Origin: Abditibacteriaceae bacterium | GTDB lineage: Bacteria > Armatimonadota > Abditibacteriia > Abditibacteriales > Abditibacteriaceae | Direction of reading: 5' to 3' | Assembly (NCBI GenBank): GCA_019239895.1 | Contig: JAFAZH010000060.1 | Span: 1 to 64,000 of the forward strand | DNA length: 64,000 nt | Part shown: in pieces, positions 24,493 through 33,300 of the stretch | How the letters are laid out: every line of letters begins with the position of its first letter | Position numbering within the stretch: position 1 is the first letter of the stretch | Position numbers and translations under genes: made by a program | The notes under the pieces: generated by a model | Databases searched by the model: none | Told to the model about the DNA's origin: nothing | Seen by the model: the letters and a program-made list of their open reading frames with translations, nothing else

Positions 24493-25410
24493 GTGAAACC
24501 CATCATGAACAGTGATGCTTTTATATCCAATTTATTTAACTCGCTCAGCTTAGGTTCCATTCTGCTGCTTATTGCGCTCGGTTTGGCCATTACCTTTGGC
24601 CTGATGCGGGTTATCAACATGGCGCATGGCGAGTTCATCATGGCTGGAGCCTATGTCGCCTATGTGACACAGAACCTTTTTCACCGTCTCCCCGCTCAGT
24701 TCTTCGGGTGGTTTTTAATTGTGGCCTTGCCCTGCGCTTTCCTGGTAACTGCGGTGATGGGCTGGCTGCTGGAAATGACAGTCATTCGCCGCCTGTATGG
24801 ACGACCGCTTGATACCCTTCTGGCAACGTGGGGCGTCAGTATTATGCTGCAACAGCTTGCTCGTTCCATCTTCGGCTCTATGGGCGTGAATGTGGAGACT
24901 CCCGCCTGGCTCGACGGTCATTGGCAGATGGGCCACTTGGCGGTGCCTTACAATCGCGTCTTTATTATGGTGGTGGCGCTGGTTTGCCTGGCGGGTATGT
25001 ATCTTTTTCTTTATTATTCCCACACCGGTCGCCGCATCCAGGCGGTGATGCAAAATCGTGATATGGCTGCATGTCTGGGTATTTCTACACGCAAGATAGA
25101 TGCTCTGGCCTTTGCCGTTGGCTCAGGCTTGGCTGGTATTGCTGGTTGCGCCCTCACGCTTTTAAGCTCCATTGATTCCAATCTGGGCACCAAGTACATC
25201 GTGGACTCTTTTATGGTGGTAGTTCTGGGCGGCGTGGGCCGCTTGATCGGCACAGTGGCCGGAGCCATTGGTATGGGTGCGCTCAACACAGGCTGGGAAT
25301 ATGAGACGACCGCTTCACTGGGTAAGGTGCTGACTTTTGTGTGCGTTATGCTCTTCCTGCAATGGAAGCCAATGGGCATGTTTACCACGCGCACACGAGC
25401 ATTGGATTAA
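24493..25410 (+). CDS. urtB: Urea ABC transporter permease UrtB
   Basis: A 305-residue LivH-like permease. Features: FNSLSLGSILLLIALGLAITFGLMRVINMAHGEF, the long urea-type extracellular loop, RRIQAVMQNRDMAACLGIST and IVDSFMVVVLGGVGRLIGTVAGA, with about eight membrane segments. Start is GTG 24493 or ATG 24505. Paired with UrtC. Confidence 0.93.
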   Translation: MKPIMNSDAFISNLFNSLSLGSILLLIALGLAITFGLMRVINMAHGEFIMAGAYVAYVTQNLFHRLPAQFFGWFLIVALPCAFLVTAVMGWLLEMTVIRRLYGRPLDTLLATWGVSIMLQQLARSIFGSMGVNVETPAWLDGHWQMGHLAVPYNRVFIMVVALVCLAGMYLFLYYSHTGRRIQAVMQNRDMAACLGISTRKIDALAFAVGSGLAGIAGCALTLLSSIDSNLGTKYIVDSFMVVVLGGVGRLIGTVAGAIGMGALNTGWEYETTASLGKVLTFVCVMLFLQWKPMGMFTTRTRALD

Positions 25411-25477
25411 AGCTTAGAGGGAGAAGTTACAGAATGAGCTTCACGATATGGGAATTGCAGAATCAGGAGTGCGTGGT

Positions 25478-26683
25478 ATGAACGATGCGACGGTGGTTGG
25501 CACGCCCCTGGTGGCTGCACCAGAGCGCACCCAAGCGCGAACTATCAACAAAGCTCAGTGGATCATGGGCGCATTACTGGTGTTGGCGTTGCTCCTGGCA
25601 CCCTTTGTGCTTTCAGACTTTCGGCTGTCGCTGTTGGCGCGTTTTCTTTGCTATGCAATTCTGGCGTTAGGTCTGGATTTAATCTGGGGTTATACTGGCA
25701 TTCTCAGCCTGGGGCATGGCGTTTACTTTGGCCTGGGTGCTTACTGTATGGCGATGCACCTCAAGCTTGAAGCCACCAAGGGCCAGATGCCCGACTTCAT
25801 GGCGTGGAGCGGTGTTGATAAAATGCCCTGGTTCTGGCAGCCTTTCCGCTTCGCCTGGTTCGCCATTCCCGCCGCGATTATTGTGCCCACCGTCTTGGCC
25901 GCTATACTCGGCTATTGCACGTTTCGCAGTCGCATCAAGGGCGTGTTCTTTTCAATTCTTTCGCAGGCACTTTCCATTGTCGTTGTCACTTTATTTGTCG
26001 GGCAGCAGGGTTATACAGGTGGCACAAATGGCATGACCAACTATAAAACGCTTTTTGGTTATGACCTGAACTCCATCTCGACGCAGCACTTCTTCTACTG
26101 GTTCACCGCCTTAGCTTTAGTGGGAGTTTATCTGCTATCGCGTTGGCTGGTGGCCGGGCGCTTGGGCAAGATTCTAATTGCCATCCGCGATGGCGAGAAC
26201 CGCGTACGCTATACCGGCTACGATCCCGTGATGTATAAGGTCTTTATCTATGCGCTTTCGGCGTCATTAGCCGGGTTAGCTGGAATTTTATTTGTGCTGC
26301 AAGTGGGGCTTATCACGCCGACCGAGATGGACATTGTGCATTCCATCAAAATGGTTTTATGGGTCGCGCTGGGTGGACGCGCCACTTTAACCGGGGCTGT
26401 ATTAGGGGCAGTCCTGGTCAATGCGGCTGAGAATGCCCTGAGTGAAAATTATCCAGCTATCTGGTCTTTCCTGATGGGTGGCCTGTTCCTGGTGAGCGTC
26501 TTATTTTTGCCTCAGGGCCTGATGGGATGGTTCAACACTTTGCCTGCCACTATCCGCGCTAAGCGTGCCAAGAAATCCGAGCCGAGGGGGTGGACTTCCC
26601 ATGCCAGTCGCAACCCCGGCAGCCAGCACGACGCTGCCGCCGCCCGTGACACCACTGATGCCGCAGAAAATCCTGTCTACTGA
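25478..26683 (+). CDS. urtC: Urea ABC transporter permease UrtC
   Basis: A 401-residue LivM-like permease. Start ATG 25478 has CAGGAG at good distance. Contains LIWGYTGILSLGHGVYFGLGAY, QQGYTGGTNGMTNYKTLFG, IRDGENRVRYTGYDP and PTEMDIVHSIKMVLWVALGGRATL, all typical of UrtC. A C-terminal hydrophilic tail (about 45 residues, rich in Ala/Asp/Arg) extends into the urtD start region by an 83-nt overlap. Confidence 0.93.
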   Translation: MNDATVVGTPLVAAPERTQARTINKAQWIMGALLVLALLLAPFVLSDFRLSLLARFLCYAILALGLDLIWGYTGILSLGHGVYFGLGAYCMAMHLKLEATKGQMPDFMAWSGVDKMPWFWQPFRFAWFAIPAAIIVPTVLAAILGYCTFRSRIKGVFFSILSQALSIVVVTLFVGQQGYTGGTNGMTNYKTLFGYDLNSISTQHFFYWFTALALVGVYLLSRWLVAGRLGKILIAIRDGENRVRYTGYDPVMYKVFIYALSASLAGLAGILFVLQVGLITPTEMDIVHSIKMVLWVALGGRATLTGAVLGAVLVNAAENALSENYPAIWSFLMGGLFLVSVLFLPQGLMGWFNTLPATIRAKRAKKSEPRGWTSHASRNPGSQHDAAAARDTTDAAENPVY

Positions 26684-27413
26684 GAATGTGACCGTAGACT
26701 TCGATGGTTTCAAGGCGATTCAAAATCTAAATTTCTCCATGAACGCCGGGGAGTTACGCTTTCTCATTGGCCCGAACGGGGCCGGTAAAACCACCCTTCT
26801 GGACATTATCTGCGGGCGGGTGCGGCCTACGCAGGGCAAAGCTTATTTTAAGGGCAACATCAACCTGGGTCGAATGCAGGAGCACCGTATCGCTCAGCTT
26901 GGTATTGGTCGCAAATTCCAGGCTCCTTCGGTCTTTGCCTCGCTCACGGTTTTAGACAATCTTGAACTGGCGATGCAAGGGCGGCGTGGTGTCTTCTCGT
27001 CTTTACGGGCACGCTTGAATAGTGACGAGCAAGACCGCATTATGCAATGCCTGCAAACCATCAGACTCGAAGAGCGAGCAAATGAACTGGCGGGTGCCTT
27101 GTCGCATGGGGAAAAGCAGTGGCTGGAAATCGGAATGCTGTTGATGCAGGAGCCTGAGCTGTTATTGCTCGATGAGCCAGCGGCAGGCATGACCGACCGT
27201 GAGACCGAACAAATGGGCGAGTTGCTGCACACCCTCACCGATAAATCCATTTTAATCGTGGAGCATGATATGGAATTTGTGCGTACCTTTGCCCGCACCG
27301 TCACGGTGATGCATGAAGGCAACATCTTGCGTGAAGGGACAATGGATGAAGTGCAAAACGACCCGAAGGTAGCCGAAGTGTATTTAGGACGGAGGGTGGC
27401 TGACGTTGCTTAA
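26601..27413 (+). CDS. urtD: Urea ABC transporter ATP-binding protein UrtD
   Basis: A 270-residue LivG-like ATPase: GPNGAGKTTLLDIICGRVRP (Walker A), GIGRKFQAPSVFASLTV, LSHGEKQWLEIGMLL (signature), LLLDEPAAGMTDRE (Walker B), ILIVEHDMEFVR. The start is uncertain: ATG 26601 has GGGGGTGG upstream; ATG 26658 would give the more usual 251 residues. It overlaps urtC by 83 nt and urtE by 8 nt. Confidence 0.93.
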   Translation: MPVATPAASTTLPPPVTPLMPQKILSTENVTVDFDGFKAIQNLNFSMNAGELRFLIGPNGAGKTTLLDIICGRVRPTQGKAYFKGNINLGRMQEHRIAQLGIGRKFQAPSVFASLTVLDNLELAMQGRRGVFSSLRARLNSDEQDRIMQCLQTIRLEERANELAGALSHGEKQWLEIGMLLMQEPELLLLDEPAAGMTDRETEQMGELLHTLTDKSILIVEHDMEFVRTFARTVTVMHEGNILREGTMDEVQNDPKVAEVYLGRRVADVA

Positions 27414-28101
27414 CATTCACGACCTGGAAGTTGGTTACGGCGGCAGCACCGTGTTGCGTAGAGTTGGACTGCGTGTCGAGCCGGGGCAAATCGTTTGCCT
27501 CATGGGGCGCAATGGTGTCGGGAAGACGACGCTGCTCAAAAGTATTATGGGCCTGCTGCGCCCTGGCCAGGGCAAGCTCAGCTTTAATGAATGGGATATG
27601 ACTTATGCCACACCCGATAAAAGGGCCAAAGCTGGTATCGGTTATGTGCCGCAGGGCCGCGAAGTTTTTCCGCAACTCTCAGTGGAAGAGAATCTGATAC
27701 TGGGATTAGAAGCCTGCCCACAGCGCACTGACAAATTGCCCGATACCATCTTCGATATGTTTCCCATGCTGGGCAAAATGCTACACCGCAAAGGCGGCCA
27801 CCTCAGTGGTGGACAACAGCAACAACTGGCTATTGGTCGTGCCCTCGCCGCCCAGCCGAAACTGCTCTTGCTCGATGAACCAATGGAAGGCATTCAGCCC
27901 TCGATTGTGATGGAAATTGAACACGCCATTGAAAGCATCAAAAAGAAAAAAGAAATTGCGGTTCTCCTGGTCGAGCAGAGCCTGGAGTTTGCCACGCGCA
28001 TTGCCGACTATTACTACATTATAGATAAAGGTAGTGTGGTGGCGCAGGGCAGTGCGGATGAACTTAGTGATGAGATTGTAAAGAAGCACTTAACGGTTTA
28101 A
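27406..28101 (+). CDS. urtE: Urea ABC transporter ATP-binding protein UrtE
   Basis: A 231-residue LivF-like ATPase: GRNGVGKTTLLKSIMGLL (Walker A), GYVPQGREVFPQLSVEENL, LSGGQQQQLAIGRAL (signature), LLLDEPMEGIQPSIV (Walker B), VLLVEQSLEFA. It uses a TTG start at 27406 with GGAGGG 8-10 nt upstream. Last gene of urtABCDE; a terminator-like stem follows. Confidence 0.93.
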   Translation: MLNIHDLEVGYGGSTVLRRVGLRVEPGQIVCLMGRNGVGKTTLLKSIMGLLRPGQGKLSFNEWDMTYATPDKRAKAGIGYVPQGREVFPQLSVEENLILGLEACPQRTDKLPDTIFDMFPMLGKMLHRKGGHLSGGQQQQLAIGRALAAQPKLLLLDEPMEGIQPSIVMEIEHAIESIKKKKEIAVLLVEQSLEFATRIADYYYIIDKGSVVAQGSADELSDEIVKKHLTV

Positions 28102-28126
28102 AACCAATATCCTTGAAGGCAAAGCA

Positions 28127-28154
28127 CCGGCTCCTGTCAAATGATGGGAGCCGG
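28127..28154 (+). terminator. Terminator-like hairpin after urtE
   Basis: CCGGCTCC and GGAGCCGG form an 8-bp GC-rich stem with a 12-nt loop, followed by GTTTGTTCGTT. The U-richness is modest, but the place, 25 nt after the urtE stop, fits transcription termination. Confidence 0.65.
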
Positions 28155-28516
28155 GTTTGTTCGTTATGTGACAACATGCAGGGGTCTGGCGACATGTGTT
28201 ATTTGTTGGGTTTGTCTTTAACCTATTGACTCATGTTATTCCATAACGCTCTGATGAGTGGATTTAACCTGTTGTCGCAGAGACCAAAGTGAGTGTTAAC
28301 GCTACGCCGGGAGAACTATGCCTGAACTGATTAGACTGCATCGCCCCAACCAGATTCAGCCCAGTCATGGCGTTGAATCTTATGAGATAGTCATTCTGTA
28401 GGGCCTTCCGTACGTAGCATCATCACGTTCCGCTCAACACGCTCTGTGCGGACCGTCGTTCCGAACTGATCAACTCTCCATCTCCGAGCTTCCGCACGGA
28501 GTTTGGCGGCGGAATA

Positions 28517-28590
28517 ATAAAAACACCCATCTGTTTTACCTATTGCTTATCAGATTGGTGTTCGGCGTATGTTCGGGACTGCCCCGGCCA
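28517..28590 (+). repeat. Dispersed repeat C, copy 1
   Basis: Shares AAAACACCC, CTGTTTTACCT, TGCTTATC, GGTGTTCGG and ACTGCCCC in order and spacing with the complement of 40681-40757. The first third can pair with the middle (AAAACACC/GGTGTT), so each copy can fold. Confidence 0.65.
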
Positions 28591-28778
28591 CCGTAGTTGC
28601 GAACCACTCTTGTTCCGTTGGCTCATTAACCAGGACTGTGTGGCAATGCCGGAGATAGCGACCATAAAACACAGAGCCTAATACAGAATAGGGAATGGCA
28701 CATTGTCATTCCCTATCTTGGTTTCTACCAGATCTTGTATCCATTTCAAGTCCAGGCGCGTTCTCTAACTCAAAGGGT

Positions 28779-28804
28779 AGCATCGTATTAACGATGCTAC
28801 CCTT
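28779..28804 (-). terminator. Perfect stem, probable terminator for the minus-strand gene
   Basis: GGGTAGCATCGTT and AACGATGCTACCC pair around a short centre. Read from the minus strand it follows the stop at 28832 after about 28 nt. Confidence 0.55.
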
Positions 28805-29171
28805 TCTGCTTTCATGCTGGCGGGCTTGGCCTTATTTTTTATTGGGCGCAGGTGCTGCGTTGGGACGGAGCTTGATTTCGCTGGCCACCAGCTTATCACC
28901 ATCAGCCTTGTAGGTAATGATGACCCGGCGACCCTCGCGCAAATCGTTGCTCTTAAGGCCCTGAACGAGGGGCTTGCCCACCACGTTGACGAAACTGGTG
29001 CCATCGGTGACGCTGAAAGTCTTATCCTGGTGATTTTCGGTCACAGTCACGGTGTTCGCGGTAGTATCTACCGACTTGATGCGGGCACGAATTTCATCAG
29101 CCAATGCCGGAACCGTCAACAGAGCGGCTACAGCGATGCCCATTAAAGCGGTGCCTACAGTTTTTAATTTC

Positions 29172-29893
29172 GGTAGTGGGTCATAATAGGTAGACAAAGT
29201 AAACTGTAATTTATGCATCCAACAACCTGTTATCATTGTGGCAGTGCCAAGATCGTGTGCAACGGGCGCACTACCAATGGCAAGCAACGCTTTTTGTGTC
29301 GCGCCTGTGGGCGTTGCCTGCGCGCCAATCGTTCGAGCAATGCTTACAGCTTAGAGCGTCAGGTCGAGATTCTGCGTGCCTATCACGAGCGCACCTCCTT
29401 ACGCGGCTTACAGCGCATCTTTGGCGTGTCGCGCAATACGGTCAACACCTGGCTCAAAAAAGTCCGCCAGTTGCCGTCGCTGGCGCAGACCCTGGCTCCA
29501 GCTCAAGGAGCCGAGGTGTTGGAACTGGATGAACTCTGGTCGTTTGTGAGCTATCGTAAAAACAAACGCTGGATTTGGTTGGCGCAGTGCTGCCATCTGC
29601 CGCATCTTGTGGCAACGCATTCCGCCGGGCTATCGGGTGAGCCGCCTGTATAGTGACTTTTGGGAAGCGTAGGCGCAGGTCTTGCCCGCCGCGCAACACC
29701 AAGCGGTGGACAAAAGCAGTGGTCAGACCAGCCACATCGAGTGGTGGAATAACACGTTACGGCAACGCTTAGGACGCTTTGTGCGCAAAACATTATCTTT
29801 TTCTAAAAGTGATGCGATGCACGCCATTTGCTTGCGTCTTTTTGTGCAGGAGCATAATCTGCGCTGCTTATCTCCCTAATATGACCCACTACC
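29172..29893 (+). mobile_element. IS1-family insertion with terminal repeats and target duplication
   Basis: Perfect 14-bp terminal inverted repeats, GGTAGTGGGTCATA at 29172-29185 and TATGACCCACTACC at 29880-29893, bound a 722-bp element. The flanks carry an exact 8-bp direct duplication TTAATTTC (29164-29171 and 29894-29901), typical of IS1. The intact repeats and duplication point to a fairly recent insertion, although the transposase itself is damaged. Confidence 0.92.
29213..29879 (+). pseudogene. IS1-family transposase (InsAB-like), internally deleted
   Basis: The N-terminal zinc finger (CYHCGSAKIVCNGRTTNGKQ, FLCRACGR) and HTH (LRGLQRIFGVSRNTVNTWLK) are intact, and the first catalytic Asp is present in LELDELWSFV. 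After RWIWLAQC about 20 codons are missing with a shift of frame. The rest continues in another frame as LWQRIPPGYRVSRLYSDFWEA, TAG at 29670-29672 (normally Tyr), AQVLPAAQH, HIEWWNNTLRQRLGRFVRK to the stop at 29879. So it has both a deletion-frameshift and an amber codon, and cannot move by itself. Confidence 0.85.
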
Positions 29894-29903
29894 TTAATTT
29901 CAT

Positions 29904-30388
29904 CCTAAAGCCTCCCAAACAAAAATTTAGACTTAGACTGCATCATCTCTCCCAAAGTTCCGCGATTGCACAGCTTGGTGCGCGCTCTCCAGAACAAAAG
30001 GGCAACCACACATTACAGCTTTGGCTAAAACCTTAGTAGCAGATGTAGGGTATGACCCCGACTCACTTGGGAATTCCCAAGTGACCCTTCCATTTTGCCA
30101 CCAGCTTTGAGCTATGCCGCCTATTTTGAGCGATTAGGCTCAGTGTGGAATCGTGCAGGGACAGTAGGAAAGGTAGTCTACGACCAACTTCTCGTGCCTT
30201 TTGACCTGTCCGTTTGAGTGGGTCAGTTATGCTTTATGAAAGTCAGGCCGAAGTCAATTTGACGATACTTTCTGATTGCTATTGTAGTCCGAGTAGTTAT
30301 GGTAAAAGACAGAGCGTTAAATGAATTGTCATTCTACTGAAAAGATCTAAAGATGCAGGTAGCGAAATGCCGCACCAGGGAGCAGCGC
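29904..30388. other. Gene-free region before the GH2-like gene
   Basis: Contains a perfect 22-bp palindrome at 30063-30084. At 30253-30269 it holds GTCAATTTGACGATACT, similar to the IS6-type terminal repeats at 802 and 8294, perhaps a solo relic. No gene seen. Confidence 0.45.
30063..30084. repeat. 22-bp perfect palindrome
   Basis: TCACTTGGGAA followed directly by its exact reverse complement, with no loop. As DNA it could bind a dimeric protein; as RNA it could serve as a terminator-type stem, but no U-tract follows. Confidence 0.7.
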
Positions 30389-33300
30389 ATGAAATTCCAC
30401 AGGAACCTTCTACTTCTAGCCGTGGTATACGTTATCATGTTGACCCATGCGAGCCTAAGCCAATCTCTAAAGCCTGTGCCTGAAGACATGAAGGCGGTCT
30501 GGGATGTTACCAGCGCTTTTCATGAGACAACGCCTACACGCGAGCGCATCTGCATTAATGGGCTCTGGCGCTGGCAGCCCGCTAAAGCGGTGACCGACTT
30601 AGTCCCGCCCGACAATTGGGGTTATTTCAAGGTGCCGGGATGCTGGCCGGGCATCACTGACTATATGCAAAAAGACTGTCAGACCGTCTTTGCCCATCCG
30701 TCCTGGAAAGATATAAACCTGGGTGGCATTACGACTGCTTGGTACCAACGTGAGATCACAATTCCTACCGCCTGGATCGGACGTCACATCGCGGTGACTG
30801 CGGAATACCTGAATTCTTACGCTGTGGTCTATGTGGATGGCAAGCAGGTCGGCGAGATGCGCTTTCCATCCGGGGAGGTAGACCTGACACCCGTGTGCCA
30901 GCCAGGCGGTAAATATGTGCTCAGTATGATGGTCGAGGCCATGCCTCTTAAAGCTGTCATGCTATCCTACAGTGACACCGCCTCAGCCAAAGAGGTCAAG
31001 GGTGCCGTAGAGCGGCGCGGCCTGTGTGGTGATGTCTACCTAACCAGCACGCCAACAGGTGCGCAACTGACCGACATAAGCATCAGCACTTCAGTGCGCC
31101 GTTGGGAGATCACGTTCGACGTAGGAGTACAGGGTCTTGCTAGGGATGGGCGCTGTGCTATACGTGCCACCGTGAGCCGGGACAAGCGTCGTGTTGAGGA
31201 GTTCACCAGTCCCATCCTCAGCGCCGGTGATATCAAAGAGGGACGCCTAACCTTCAAGAAACCCTGGAAACCTGACCACCTGTGGGACACCGCGACACCG
31301 CAAAACACGTATGACATCAGCCTGTCGCTCCTTGATGCCGGAGGCAAGACACTGGATACCGCTTACCCAGTGCGCTGCGGATTCCGTGAATTCTGGTTCA
31401 AGGGACGAGATTTCTATCTGAACGGCACCCGTCTTACTCTGGCCGCCGTGCCTTTGGATAACGCGCAGGTGGGAGCCGCGTGGGCGACTTATGCTGGGGC
31501 ACGCGAGAGCCTGGAACGTCTGAAGGCCATCGGCATTAACTTCGTCTACACGCACAATTACGGGTGTGAGCCAGGCACTCACCTGGCCTTTAATGATATC
31601 CTGCGAGCCGCCGATGACGTGGGTATGCTGGTGGCGCTTTCCCAGCCGCATTTCAGCCAGTACGAATGGAAAGACCCCGATGCGGATCGCACCAATGGCT
31701 ATGCGCGCCATGCCCGGTTCTACGTCCAGGTGGCCCAGGGCCACCCGTCCGTCGTGGCCTATGCCATGAGCCACAATGCCACCGGCTATAACGAGGACAT
31801 GAACCCGGATTTGATAGACGGCATCCATGACGTGCGTGACCAGTGGGCCTTGAATAATGCGAAACTGGCCTTGCGAGCCGAAGCCATCGTGCAACGCTTA
31901 GATTCCAGTCGTATCGTCTATCATCATGCATCGGGTAATCTGGGTTCTATGCACGCCATCAACTTCTATCCCAACTTCACACCGATACAGGAGCTTTCCG
32001 ACTGGTTCGAGCACTGGGCCACGCAGGGCGTGAAGCCAGTCTTTCTGTGTGAGTACGGAGCGCCGTTCACCTGGGACTGGACCATGTATCGCGGCTGGTA
32101 CAAGGGTCAACGCACCTTCGGCAGCGCGAGGGTGCCGTGGGAGTTTTGCCTGGCGGAATGGGATGCCCAGTTTCTCGGTGACCACGCCTACCAACTCACC
32201 GACATGGAAAAGGCCAACTTGCGCTGGGAAGCCAAACAGTTTCGTGCTGGCGCATTGTGGTATCGCTGGGATTATCCCTATGAAGTCGGCTCAAACGTTT
32301 TTGACGACCGACAGTTGGTATTGGGTCGCTACCTCACAGATAACTGGCGGGCCTTTCGCACCTGGGGCGTGGCCGCTTATTCACCGTGGGAATATGGGCA
32401 ATTCTGGAAACGACGCGATGGCGTGGATCGCTCTCGCAAAGAACTCCCGGTAGACTGGGATAACCTGCAACGGCCCGGCTTTAGCCCGGACTATGTGAAC
32501 CAGCGCTACGAACGGATGGATCTGGCCTTCGAGCGATCTGACTGGATTCCCACGGTGGCGGCGCAGGCTCTACTCCGCAACAATCGCCCACTCTTGGCCT
32601 ACATTGGCGGTAAAGCCGCACGCTTTACCAGCAAGGATCATAACTTCTATCCCGGGGCAACAGTCGAAAAGCAACTGATCCTCATTAATAACTCGCGCAC
32701 GCGCGTGACATGCGATTGCGTCTGGACTTGCCCCCTGCCTCGCCCCATGCAGGGCACCAAGCCCATTCAGGGCACCAGGAAAGTCGTCGTTACGGCGGGT
32801 GAACAGCAGCGCATCCCTATACAGATTGAACTGCCCGCCACTGTGACCACAGGCACCTACCAGCTCGGCGCTACTGTCCGGTTCAGCAACGGCGAAAGCC
32901 AGCAGGACACTTTTGACATCCACGTTATGCCGCACCCGCCATCCATGAAGGTCAATACTCGGATCGCGCTTTACGATCCCGCAGGTGAGACAGCCAGCCT
33001 GTTGGATCATATGCAGGTGCCGTATCAGCGGGTTCAGGCCAACACGGACTTAATTCCCTATCAATGCCTTATAGTGGGCAAGCGTGCCCTGACCATAGAT
33101 GATCCCGGCCCCGACGTGAGCCGGGTGCGCGACGGCTTAAAGGTCATTGTATTTGAGCAGACTCCCGAAGTTCTGGAGCAGCGATTGGGATTTCGTGTCG
33201 CAGCTTATGGATTAAGGCAGGTTTTCAAGCGTGTGTCCGATCACCCCGCACTGGCCGGGCTGGGAGCAGAAAACTTACGTGACTGGAAGGGCGAGGCTAC

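Larger units (their letters stand above)
28155..28831. other. Gene-free region with a dispersed repeat
   Basis: No convincing gene. A stretch of about 75 bp at 28517-28590 (AAAACACCCATCTGTTTTAC, then TGCTTATCAGATTGGTGTTC and GGGACTGCCCCGGCC) is repeated in inverse orientation at 40681-40757. A stem near 28777-28803 (GGTAGCATCGTTAATACGATGCTACC type) has perfect arms followed by CTTTCT. It lies just after the stop of the minus-strand gene that ends at 28832 and is a likely terminator for it. Confidence 0.5.
28832..29903 (-). pseudogene. Small secreted protein gene split by an IS1-type element
   Basis: If the insertion and one target duplication are removed, the gene reads from ATG 29903 (GGAGG 7 nt upstream) as MKLKTVGTALMGIAVAALLT, a normal signal peptide ending in ALA-DEIRAR. 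It continues with VDTTANTVTVTENHQDKTF, GLKSNDLREGRRVIITYKAD and the stop at 28832, 113 residues in all. The mature part resembles the small OB/beta-barrel proteins of the DUF5666 type, whose function is unknown. The IS interrupts it after codon 2-3, separating the ATG and ribosome-binding site from the body. Transcription into the body could now start in the IS, but no proper start remains. Confidence 0.8.

Noticed and set aside
312..29672. TAG occurs in place of a sense codon in three genes (IS6 copy, nucleotidyltransferase, IS1), suggesting amber recoding
   Set aside because: TAG ends several intact genes here (for example glnT, the GH2-like gene, the HSITVE proteins), one cassette gene is broken by TGA instead, and all affected genes are mobile or cassette-like. 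Independent decay is simpler.
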